DNA of 8,630 nt from Candidatus Roizmanbacteria bacterium UBA6242 (GTDB lineage Bacteria; Patescibacteriota; Microgenomatia; UBA1406; GWC2-37-13), in assembly GCA_002440905.1 (NCBI GenBank), contig DJWA01000024.1:56082-64711 (forward strand). The letters are read 5' to 3'. A model generated the notes under the pieces. The model worked only from the letters and a program-made list of their open reading frames with translations, was not told where the DNA came from and did not search any database. Both the position numbers and the translations under genes were made by a program. This document shows positions 1 to 5,678 of this stretch, in pieces. Position 1 is the stretch's first letter. Each line of letters starts with the position of its first letter.

Positions 1-210
1 CCGGTCGAGATCATCCCCGATAGATACCGTTTTATTTTTTCCCTCAACCCGATGTCTGTTATCATAAACGCCTACAGGCAGACCATATTGGGCGGAGGTC
101 AACCAAGCTATTCGTCCTTAGCAATCGCACTTGCCATGTCTATAACCGTATTCATTATCGGTTTTTATATATTCAAAAAATCCGAAGGGGAATTTGCCGA
201 CTATGTCTAA
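1..210 (+). CDS. wzm: ABC-2 type polysaccharide export permease, C-terminal end (partial)
   Basis: Frame 1 is open from the window edge to TAA at 208-210, giving the last 69 residues of a membrane protein whose start lies outside. The fragment reads as an extracytoplasmic stretch with the segment FSLNPMSVIINAYRQTILGG, then a final hydrophobic helix (about residues 41-60), then a short charged tail ending in EGEFADYV. The NP-(x)n-AYR-(x)n-G stretch followed by a last helix and an FAD-like tail is typical of ABC-2 permeases that export lipid-linked O-antigen, teichoic acid or other surface polysaccharide (Wzm/TagG type). The next gene, which starts inside this one in another frame, is the matching ATPase, and this supports the call strongly. 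The substrate cannot be told from the fragment. The gene symbol is by family resemblance only. Confidence 0.85.
   Translation, partial: PVEIIPDRYRFIFSLNPMSVIINAYRQTILGGGQPSYSSLAIALAMSITVFIIGFYIFKKSEGEFADYV
186..191 (+). promoter_or_regulatory. Ribosome binding site for the ABC ATPase gene
   Basis: AGGGGA lies 11 bases before ATG 203 but only 2 bases before an in-frame TTG at 194. The spacing therefore favours ATG 203, which gives the usual N-terminus MSNIIKAENLSKKY. The site is inside the end of the permease gene. Apart from the NRAMP-like gene, this is the only start in the window with a recognisable SD-like sequence. Confidence 0.5.
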
Positions 211-934
211 TATCATCAAAGCCGAAAATTTAAGTAAAAAATACAATCTTCAAAAACACAAAACCTTTAAGGAGTTCCTTCCGGCCCTTTTTTCCGGCCA
301 GGAAGTCCGAACCTCGTTTTCGGCATTGTCCCAGCTTAATTTCGGAATCGATCGGGGAGAGTCCCTGGGAATTTTGGGCAAGAACGGTTCCGGTAAATCG
401 ACTCTGCTTAAAATAATCGCCGGAGTCACCAAACCTTCAGACGGTCGGATTACCGTTGACGGACGGGTAGCGCCGCTTATAGAACTCGGGGCCGGATTTC
501 ACCCGGAATTGACCGGCCGCGAAAACGTATACCTTAACGGTTCAATTTTAGGTATTAAGCGCAAACATATGGAAAGTCTGTATAAAGGCATTGTCGAGTT
601 TTCGGAACTCCAATCCTTTATGGACCAACCGGTCAAACACTACTCTTCGGGCATGTATATGAGGTTGGCCTTTTCCGTTGCCGTTGCCGAACAACCCGAT
701 ATCCTCCTGGTTGACGAAATCCTGTCGGTCGGTGACGTCAAGTTCAAGGAAAAATGTCTCACTCGAATTAAAGAGTTTCAGGATAAAGGTTCAACACTAA
801 TTTTGGTGAGCCATGCCCCTGAGCAGACCAAACAATACTGCAAAAAAGTATTGGTTCTTGACCACGGTAAACAAATATTTTTCGGAGATACTGAAGAAGG
901 TGCGAAAAAATACCAGGAGATTTTGAATCGTTAA
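203..934 (+). CDS. wzt: Polysaccharide/teichoic acid ABC exporter, ATP-binding subunit (Wzt/TagH/KpsT type)
   Basis: This 243-residue cytoplasmic ATPase powers export of lipid-linked polysaccharide with the permease just upstream. All nucleotide-binding motifs are intact: Walker A GKNGSGKST at 59-67, signature YSSGM at 147-151, Walker B DILLVDE with catalytic Glu at 166-172, and the switch His at 204 in LVSHA. The segment IELGAGFHPELTGRENVYLNG (about 93-113) is a hallmark of the polysaccharide-exporter branch of ABC ATPases. The gene overlaps the permease by 8 bases, so the two are translationally linked. At 243 residues it lacks the C-terminal carbohydrate-binding domain found in Wzt proteins of about 400 residues, so by family precedent it should not recognise a modified chain end. 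ATG 203 is preferred to TTG 194 because of SD spacing. Its stop TAA shares the palindrome TTAA (931-934) with the stop of the convergent gene, and I see no terminator between them. Confidence 0.93.
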   Translation: MSNIIKAENLSKKYNLQKHKTFKEFLPALFSGQEVRTSFSALSQLNFGIDRGESLGILGKNGSGKSTLLKIIAGVTKPSDGRITVDGRVAPLIELGAGFHPELTGRENVYLNGSILGIKRKHMESLYKGIVEFSELQSFMDQPVKHYSSGMYMRLAFSVAVAEQPDILLVDEILSVGDVKFKEKCLTRIKEFQDKGSTLILVSHAPEQTKQYCKKVLVLDHGKQIFFGDTEEGAKKYQEILNR

Positions 935-2757
935 CTTACCCCCAACTCACCCGCAAGACTTTTTAGTTTATCAAGCGTATCCTGGATATTTGCGCTCAGT
1001 TTCTTGAGTTTTGACATCTGATAAATCGCAAACAAAGTGGTGAAGCTTGCCGATATTGCTCCTTCGACCGTATTCATCGGTTTGGAGATATCACTTTTTC
1101 TGGCATTTTCTCCCGGTTTTTTGGCCCCTTTGGAGTCGGAAACGTCGGATATATAAAATCCCGCGACGATACGGGTATTTGAACCCGAAAACTTTTCCGC
1201 CATTGATCCCTGTTCCATGTCAACGGTCAGATGACCGTCGGGATTACTCACAGCTTTATAGTCGCCGTCTTCCTGGACGGTAACGGCCGCAACCGTCATC
1301 AATTCATCAACACCCACATAGTTAAAGAAGGCCTTATCCCTTTCATCTACCTGGTATCTTATGGGGTATTGAGTAGCCTGGTCCTGGTCTTGGCCGGCAA
1401 TTCGGGTTTTGTAGGGGATTACGATTTGTCCCTGTTTCAAACCGTTATCGTGTTCGCGGTTTGAATCCCGTCGTATATATCCGATTTTCCCGATAAAGGC
1501 AATCAACTCGGGATCGATCAACTCTTCGTCGATCAATTTAGCCGAAAGGTCGGCCGGTAATTCGCCTATAAGATACGGAATACTTAAAATCGGATGATCG
1601 ATCTCGATCAGACGGTCAAACATTTCTTTTATATACGGACTTTCATCGATTAAAAGATTTTGGTCAAACGCCTTTGGGTCCCAGTAATCAATGGGCTCAC
1701 CCATATTGGATTTTTCATAGTCATTACCGTTATCGAGAGGTCCCCGAACACCATAAAGCAGTCTTTTATATCCCAACTTCGAATAATTCTCTTTATTAAA
1801 TATTTGTTCATATAGTTGAGTGGCTCTATCGGTTTTTCCGTAATCCTTGTTCAAAAGAGTCAATAGTGTGTACTTACGGACAAAAGCTTTTACGTCCTCT
1901 GGTATATTTCTTTTCGCCATCGTTTTTACGATCGTTTCCAAATCGGTCATTTTGGTCCTTATTCCAAAACTCGCATCTGTTTCCTGATCCTTACCATAGA
2001 GTTTTTCAAGACTCGCCAATTTAACTTCATCCAACAGCAGGGTGAACATCGTCATCCTCCAGCTGAAATCGTTGCCAATAAACAAGAGTGGTTTCCTTTC
2101 CGTCTTGGGCATCTTTTCCTTAAGTTTTTGAGTCAAGATGTCAACCGCGCTCGTTCGGTTTTCGTCAAAATCAAACGAGACGTTGATTTCAGACTTTTTC
2201 CATGCTTCAAATTTATTAGGATCCTTAAATACATCAAAATGGGGTGACTTAAATTGCGGATTGGCCATAACCAAAGAGTGAACCTGATGAAAGTTGGCTT
2301 TTCGTAGTAAGTGAAGAAGCGATAAGAATGAAGCCATTTCCCTCTGGTCGGCCCCGCCCAGCTTTGAATCCCGGATATTCATGTTGATATTTATACTCTC
2401 TCTTTTGTCTTCAACCGTATACCATCGTCTTCTTGACTTGGCCGTTTTGAGTTGGTCCCGGGTATTTTGACCAACAAACTTATTATGATCGTTTGTCAAA
2501 ACCAGATTAATCGGTTTGTCCATGGTTTCCAAGAGTTCATTCGGTATCCTTTCCCCAAGATAGGAAAGCGTCATAACGACGTTATGGGGACCCAATGGCT
2601 CGTTGTCGACCATAGGAGCCAGGGGATATCCTTCCTGCAAGTTGAAGATTTTGTATGAAAGCGGCGTCGGTCGAGTCGTATACTTCACCAACCTGGCGAC
2701 CGTTTCTTTGAATTGCTTGGTATATTTTGGGTTTTCCTTTTTAGCTACTTCTGCCAT
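931..2757 (-). CDS. Uncharacterised 608-residue cysteine-free protein
   Basis: I do not recognise this protein. It is long, mostly hydrophilic, with no signal peptide and no clear transmembrane helix, so a soluble cytoplasmic protein is expected. Reading it through, I find no cysteine. The N-terminal third is basic in places (KTAKSRRRW, 105-112) and includes a leucine-rich helix (about 142-153). The middle has hydrophobic helical stretches (235-250, 294-303) and a short repeated LIDxELI (408-419). Residues 440-540 look beta-rich. After a low-complexity KGAKKPGENARKSDISK linker (543-559), the last about 40 residues form a helix able to make a coiled coil (FAIYQMSKLKKLSANIQDTLDKL). No catalytic motif is obvious. 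It is transcribed against the ABC pair, lies 54 bases after the GT2 gene, and has a good promoter of its own placed for a leaderless message. ATG 2757 has no SD. Its position suggests a link to surface glycan, or simply a lineage-specific insertion. The ORF is certain as a gene because of its length and promoter; its function is unknown. Confidence 0.88.
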   Translation of the reverse strand: MAEVAKKENPKYTKQFKETVARLVKYTTRPTPLSYKIFNLQEGYPLAPMVDNEPLGPHNVVMTLSYLGERIPNELLETMDKPINLVLTNDHNKFVGQNTRDQLKTAKSRRRWYTVEDKRESININMNIRDSKLGGADQREMASFLSLLHLLRKANFHQVHSLVMANPQFKSPHFDVFKDPNKFEAWKKSEINVSFDFDENRTSAVDILTQKLKEKMPKTERKPLLFIGNDFSWRMTMFTLLLDEVKLASLEKLYGKDQETDASFGIRTKMTDLETIVKTMAKRNIPEDVKAFVRKYTLLTLLNKDYGKTDRATQLYEQIFNKENYSKLGYKRLLYGVRGPLDNGNDYEKSNMGEPIDYWDPKAFDQNLLIDESPYIKEMFDRLIEIDHPILSIPYLIGELPADLSAKLIDEELIDPELIAFIGKIGYIRRDSNREHDNGLKQGQIVIPYKTRIAGQDQDQATQYPIRYQVDERDKAFFNYVGVDELMTVAAVTVQEDGDYKAVSNPDGHLTVDMEQGSMAEKFSGSNTRIVAGFYISDVSDSKGAKKPGENARKSDISKPMNTVEGAISASFTTLFAIYQMSKLKKLSANIQDTLDKLKSLAGELGVS

Positions 2758-2763
2758 TTGTAT

Positions 2764-2792
2764 ATTTTATCAGGGAGGTAAGGGCATTTCAA
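2764..2792 (-). promoter_or_regulatory. Sigma70-type promoter of the 608-residue gene, placed for a leaderless transcript
   Basis: On the minus strand, -35 TTGAAA (2787-2792) and -10 TAAAAT (2764-2769) are separated by 17 bases. The -10 is preceded by TGA, an extended -10. Each hexamer differs from consensus at one position. The -10 ends six bases before ATG 2757, which puts the expected transcription start on the A of ATG. There is no SD. The whole promoter sits in the 54-base gap after the upstream GT2 gene. Confidence 0.7.
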
Positions 2793-2811
2793 TAATCCGA
2801 TCGATCAAATG

Positions 2812-3582
2812 TCATTTGAAAGTCGCCTTCAGATAACCGGAGAGGTTTCTTAGTCTTTCAACTAAAAAATTGAAGTCCAAAAGAAAATAGTCCCTATGTT
2901 TCATCGATAATCTCCACCAGTTGACCATGTCTTGGCGGGCTTTGAAATTGCCCATCTTGGAGCTTGTCGTCATATGGTTGTGTTTGACCTCGAAATGGGA
3001 TATCCCCATTTTGTAACCCTTCTTCTTGAAACGCAAGAATAAATCAACATCCTCAAGGTATGCGAAAAAACTCTGGTCAAAACCCTTTAAGTCATTAAAT
3101 ACTTTTGTTTTCATAATTAAACAGGCTGCCGTCAACCCGTCAAGTTTTTTGTCGTTTTGATCTAGGACAAGCTCTACCTTTCCGTATGGCAGGACTCGAT
3201 AACCGTAATTTTCTATCCTGCCGTCGGGGTTAACAAGAATAGGGGAAAGGGCGTCAAGATTCACTCGTCTCACTTCCTCCAACAGTTCAGCTACCGCTCT
3301 CTCGTCTTTAAATTCAATATCATCGTTTAAAATCAGAATCCATTTGGATATAACGTGTCTTACACCGTGGTTGACGGCAGCGGCAAACCCAATATTTCTG
3401 TTTTGTGGTAGGTAAAGGGGAGGTGTCTTAAAGTGGGTCATCCTAAGAAGGTTTTTTTTATCGTGGTCGGGCTTGTTATCAACAACGATAAGCCGACACT
3501 CCTTGTCCTTGAAATAATTAACTAGATATTTTAGACCCCCAACGTTACTAAATGTGGGAACAATAATCGTTAAGTCTTTCAC
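2812..3582 (-). CDS. GT2 family glycosyltransferase (rhamnosyltransferase/WbbL-like)
   Basis: This 256-residue GT-A fold glycosyltransferase is predicted to add a sugar from a nucleotide-sugar donor to a lipid-linked glycan at the cytoplasmic face of the membrane. The N-terminus MKDLTIIVPTFSN is the usual first strand and loop. VVDNKPD (33-39) is the nucleotide-binding region, NRNIGFAAAVNHGV (61-74) is typical of the WbbL-like branch, and NDD (86-88) is the metal-binding DxD equivalent. GFDQSFFAYLEDVDLFLRFKKKGY (167-190) holds the likely catalytic ED pair (177-178). Length fits a single-domain member. The start is GTG 3582, 14 bases after the stop of the preceding DPM1-like gene. No SD is visible, but a perfect TATAAT ends six bases upstream. 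The donor sugar cannot be read from sequence; rhamnose is only the commonest choice in this branch. Confidence 0.88.
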   Translation of the reverse strand: MKDLTIIVPTFSNVGGLKYLVNYFKDKECRLIVVDNKPDHDKKNLLRMTHFKTPPLYLPQNRNIGFAAAVNHGVRHVISKWILILNDDIEFKDERAVAELLEEVRRVNLDALSPILVNPDGRIENYGYRVLPYGKVELVLDQNDKKLDGLTAACLIMKTKVFNDLKGFDQSFFAYLEDVDLFLRFKKKGYKMGISHFEVKHNHMTTSSKMGNFKARQDMVNWWRLSMKHRDYFLLDFNFLVERLRNLSGYLKATFK

Positions 3583-3588
3583 GTAGTC

Positions 3589-3594
3589 ATTATA
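3589..3594 (-). promoter_or_regulatory. Perfect -10 hexamer six bases before the GTG of the GT2 gene
   Basis: In the 14-base gap between the DPM1-like and GT2 genes the minus strand reads TATAAT-GACTAC-GTG. The expected transcription start would fall on the G of GTG, so this could be an internal leaderless promoter. No convincing -35 lies 16-18 bases upstream and there is no TG extension. A purely coincidental AT-rich gap is possible. Confidence 0.4.
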
Positions 3595-3596
3595 TA

Positions 3597-4307
3597 TTAC
3601 TTGGTGAAGGAGTAATAGATTATCTCGAAAAAAGCTCTTATCCCGTCTATCATTTTTATCTTTTTTCCTTCCTCATAGGTTCTCCCAAAATACGCAATTC
3701 CTACTTCATATACCCTTACCTTTCCCGTTTTTGCAATTCTGGCGGTTACCTCGGGTTCAAAACCGAATTTCTTGGATCTTAAATGCGGCGCAATATTGCG
3801 GATGAGATCACCCCTGAAAGCTTTGCACCCGGTCTCCATGTCGGTCAGGTTGAGGTTTGTCATCATATTGGAGAATGTTGTCAGCATTTTATTGGCAACG
3901 TAGTGCCAAAAGTACAGGACCCTGTGCGGCTGTCCCGAAAGGAAGCGGCTACCGTAAACGACATCGGCCTGTTTCTTGACAAAAAGTCTTATTATCTTTT
4001 CATACTCGGCGGGTGAGTATTCAAGATCGCTATCCTGAACTATGACGATATCACCGTGGCTTTTGAGTATCCCCATCTTAACAGCCGCACCTTTACCTTC
4101 ATTTTTGGACTTTTCAAGAAGAGATATGTTTTTGCGGCCTTTGATGAATTTCCTGACTATTTTTTTTGTGTTATCCGTAGATTTGTCATCGACAATGATA
4201 ATCTCTTTTTTTATTTTAAGGGTACGGCTCTTGAAGACCTGCCTCATGACCTCACTAATATATTTTTCCTCGTTATATACCGGTATGATAATTGTGACCA
4301 AACGCAT
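3597..4307 (-). CDS. Polyprenyl-phosphate mannose synthase-like GT2 (DPM1 family)
   Basis: This enzyme is predicted to transfer a hexose, most likely mannose from GDP-mannose, to a polyprenyl phosphate carrier at the cytoplasmic face of the membrane. The 236 residues show the DPM1 pattern in order: VTIIIPVYNEE (4-14), IIVDDKSTDNT (37-47), EGKGAAVKMG (70-79), the metal site QDSDLEY (91-97), YGSRF (118-122), DMETGCKAF (156-164), FGFEPEVTARIAK (181-193) and GRTYEEGKKI (208-217). It ends right after the catalytic domain without transmembrane helices, like the soluble DPM1 type. Glucose is an alternative substrate in related enzymes. The product would suit the GT39-like membrane protein encoded divergently at 5679-7208, and this is the best context argument for a mannose carrier. 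ATG 4307 is preceded by a very AT-rich stretch without SD. The gene leads a two-gene unit with the GT2 at 2812-3582. Confidence 0.88.
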   Translation of the reverse strand: MRLVTIIIPVYNEEKYISEVMRQVFKSRTLKIKKEIIIVDDKSTDNTKKIVRKFIKGRKNISLLEKSKNEGKGAAVKMGILKSHGDIVIVQDSDLEYSPAEYEKIIRLFVKKQADVVYGSRFLSGQPHRVLYFWHYVANKMLTTFSNMMTNLNLTDMETGCKAFRGDLIRNIAPHLRSKKFGFEPEVTARIAKTGKVRVYEVGIAYFGRTYEEGKKIKMIDGIRAFFEIIYYSFTK

Positions 4308-4313
4308 ATTTTA

Positions 4314-4337
4314 TATTATGAAAAATATATCATAATA
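4314..4337. repeat. 24-base palindrome in the divergent gap, candidate operator
   Basis: Arms TATTATGA (4314-4321) and TCATAATA (4330-4337) are perfect reverse complements of 8 bases around an AT-rich 8-base centre. The right arm ends one base before the plus-strand -35. The left arm covers the putative minus-strand -10. A dimeric repressor bound here could control both directions. The arms do not match the Fur (TGATAAT/ATTATCA) or MntR consensus as I know them. Chance is a real alternative in such AT-rich DNA. Confidence 0.4.
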
Positions 4338-4345
4338 ATTGACAA
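4315..4345 (-). promoter_or_regulatory. Possible promoter of the DPM1-like/GT2 unit
   Basis: On the minus strand TTGTCA (4340-4345) and CATAAT (4315-4320) are 19 bases apart, at the wide end of what sigma70 tolerates. Each differs from consensus at one base. CATAAT ends seven bases before ATG 4307, which again suggests a leaderless or near-leaderless message. The -35 occupies nearly the same bases as the plus-strand -35 TTGACA, so the two divergent promoters would compete. The AT-richness of the gap makes other placements possible. Confidence 0.35.
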
Positions 4346-4367
4346 GACTGGCCCAAAGTTGTATTCT
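4339..4367 (+). promoter_or_regulatory. Sigma70-type promoter of the NRAMP-GT39-GT4-cupin operon
   Basis: A consensus -35 TTGACA (4339-4344) is followed after exactly 17 bases by TATTCT (4362-4367; four of six bases match TATAAT). Transcription should begin near 4373-4375, giving a leader of about 36-38 bases before ATG 4411 that consists almost wholly of a hairpin, a T7 tract and an SD. The -35 overlaps a possible -35 on the opposite strand. Confidence 0.6.
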
Positions 4368-4378
4368 TGCGTATATAT

Positions 4379-4401
4379 CCTGAGGTTATCAGGGTTTTTT
4401 T
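4379..4401 (+). terminator. Terminator-like hairpin and T7 tract in the leader of the NRAMP-like gene
   Basis: CCTGA (4379-4383) pairs with TCAGG (4389-4393) around the loop GGTTA; T4378 and G4394 can add a wobble pair. Seven T follow at 4395-4401. This is the form of an intrinsic terminator reading on the plus strand, although the stem is short. No plus-strand gene ends upstream, so there is nothing obvious to terminate except the operon's own transcript, only about 25 bases after its predicted start. It may act as an attenuator or as a 5' stabilising hairpin. Its strength is doubtful because the stem is only 5-6 pairs. Confidence 0.45.
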
Positions 4402-4405
4402 GATT

Positions 4406-4410
4406 AGGAG
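4406..4410 (+). promoter_or_regulatory. SD-like AGGAG directly abutting ATG 4411
   Basis: AGGAG ends on the base just before ATG 4411, so the usual 5-9 base spacer is missing. An in-frame TAG at 4405-4407 rules out any upstream start. Later in-frame starts are TTG at codon 16 and ATG at codon 19, which would cut into the first transmembrane helix. ATG 4411 is kept, but initiation by this SD would be sterically unusual. Confidence 0.4.
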
Positions 4411-5676
4411 ATGCAGAAGTTTGCCGAAATCCTCCAGAGATTCAAATATCGCATCTTGATCTTCATGGCCGTCCTGGGGCCAGGTATTATTACAGCCGTT
4501 GCCGACAACGACGCCGGAGGCGTTGCTACCTATACAGTTGCCGCCTCAACGTTCGGAATGGCCTCAAGGTTTCTCATAGTTCCCGAGGCAATCCTATTGG
4601 CAATCACCCAAGACATAGGCGCCAGAATTGCGATTGTGACCCGAAAGGGTCTGGGAGGGCTCATACGCGAAAGATATGGTCTTCAAGTGTCGATGATTTT
4701 GTTTATCCTTTATTTCATAACCAATACCGGGGTGGTTCTTCAGAACGTTTCAGGTCTGAAGTCCGCCTACCAGCTTTTTAACTTCCCCTGGCAGATAAGT
4801 CTTATCGGCACCTGCGCCTTCCTCATATTTATCGTAGTTAAATTCAATTACAAAAGAATCCAAAATATATTCCTTTTCATGATGCTTTTTTATGTCGCCT
4901 ACGTCATCTCCGCATGGCTATCGAACCCGGACTGGAAGGAGGCGGCTTATGAGAGCTTAGTACTTCCCAAAACCGAGTTTTTGACAGATATAGGGTACTG
5001 GTTTTCAAGAATCGCCGTCTTGGGTACGACAATCACTGCCTGGGGCCAGTTTTTCATTTCAAGCTTTATTTTAGACAAGAACCTGACCCCGTCACACCTT
5101 AAAGCGGAAAGGACCGAGATTGCCTTGGGTGCGATTGTTACCAGCGTTTTCTCGTGGATGATGGCGGTAGCCGTAACTTACACCTTATTTGTCAACAAAA
5201 TCACGGTCACAGACGGTTATTCCGCGGCTCTTGCCATGACGCCTTTTGCCGGCAACATGTCAACAATGTTGTTTTCGGTCGGCCTTTTGGGGGCTTCGAT
5301 TTTAGGGTTGACGATTGTCCCTCTGGCGACCGCTTACGTATTTTCGGAGATGTTCGGTTATGAAGGCTCGCTTGACGCCGACCTTAAAAAGGGTCGGCTT
5401 TTTTATACCTTCTTTACCATTCAGATATTGGTTGCCTTGGGTATAACGCTGTTCCCGCAGACGTCCCTTTTCAAGTTGACTCTATATGCCGACTTCCTAA
5501 ACGGTGCCATGCTTCCAGTTATTTTCTTCTTTCTCATAAAGATTTCGGGGGATGAGGAGATGATGGGTAAGTATCGTGTCTCAGGGTTATCCCGTTATAT
5601 TTTAATCGGCTCATCCTTTGTGATTACCGGAGCAGTGCTTGTGACGTTTATAGGTAAGATATTCAATATAGTTTAA
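4411..5676 (+). CDS. NRAMP-related membrane transporter with divergent metal-binding motifs
   Basis: This 421-residue integral membrane protein has about 11 hydrophobic helices and the NRAMP N-terminal pattern LGPGIITAVADNDAGGVATYTVAASTFG. Canonical NRAMP importers (MntH type) carry metal with DPGN in helix 1 and MPH in helix 6. Here the helix 1 site aligns as DAGG (34-37): Asp is kept, Asn becomes Gly. The helix 6 region is LGTTITAWGQFF (204-215), with Thr, Ala and Trp in place of Met, Pro and His. The LGTT stretch recalls NRAMP-related Mg2+ transporters (NRMT), which also lack the Met. The substrate could therefore be Mg2+, Mn2+ or something else, and should not be assumed to be Mn2+/Fe2+. 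It opens an operon: its stop lies 2 bases before the GT39-like gene. It has its own strong promoter and an odd leader (hairpin, T7, SD touching the start). The superfamily call is secure; the substrate is unknown. Confidence 0.87.
   Translation: MQKFAEILQRFKYRILIFMAVLGPGIITAVADNDAGGVATYTVAASTFGMASRFLIVPEAILLAITQDIGARIAIVTRKGLGGLIRERYGLQVSMILFILYFITNTGVVLQNVSGLKSAYQLFNFPWQISLIGTCAFLIFIVVKFNYKRIQNIFLFMMLFYVAYVISAWLSNPDWKEAAYESLVLPKTEFLTDIGYWFSRIAVLGTTITAWGQFFISSFILDKNLTPSHLKAERTEIALGAIVTSVFSWMMAVAVTYTLFVNKITVTDGYSAALAMTPFAGNMSTMLFSVGLLGASILGLTIVPLATAYVFSEMFGYEGSLDADLKKGRLFYTFFTIQILVALGITLFPQTSLFKLTLYADFLNGAMLPVIFFFLIKISGDEEMMGKYRVSGLSRYILIGSSFVITGAVLVTFIGKIFNIV
5667..5672 (+). promoter_or_regulatory. 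-10-like hexamer six bases before the GTG of the GT39-like gene
   Basis: The end of the NRAMP-like gene reads TATAGT-TTAACC-GTG. The hexamer differs from TATAAT at one base and the spacing places a transcription start on the G of GTG. There is no good -35 at 16-18 bases and no SD near the start. It could be an internal leaderless promoter, or chance within codons of the upstream gene. Confidence 0.3.
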
Positions 5677-5678
5677 CC

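Noticed and set aside
194..202. TTG start nine bases before ATG 203 for the ABC ATPase
   Set aside because: The SD-like AGGGGA would be only 2 bases away from TTG, and family N-termini begin close to the MSNIIKAENLSKKY stretch.
935..960. Possible bidirectional terminator after the convergent stops
   Set aside because: Runs of C and a T5 tract are present but I could not form a convincing GC-rich stem before any T tract on either strand.
2771..2784. Strong SD-like GGGAGGTAAGG on the plus strand
   Set aside because: No ATG or GTG follows at a workable distance and no plus-strand gene starts here; it is the complement of the spacer of the minus-strand promoter.
3579..3590. Tiny minus-strand ORF ATG-ACT-ACG-TGA overlapping the GTG of the GT2 gene
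   Set aside because: Three codons with no SD; more simply explained as part of the TATAAT-6-GTG arrangement. I considered a leader peptide but nothing supports it.
4056..4403. 115-codon plus-strand open frame running into the divergent gap
   Set aside because: It is mostly antisense to the well-supported DPM1-like gene and then crosses the promoter and hairpin region; no domain or SD.
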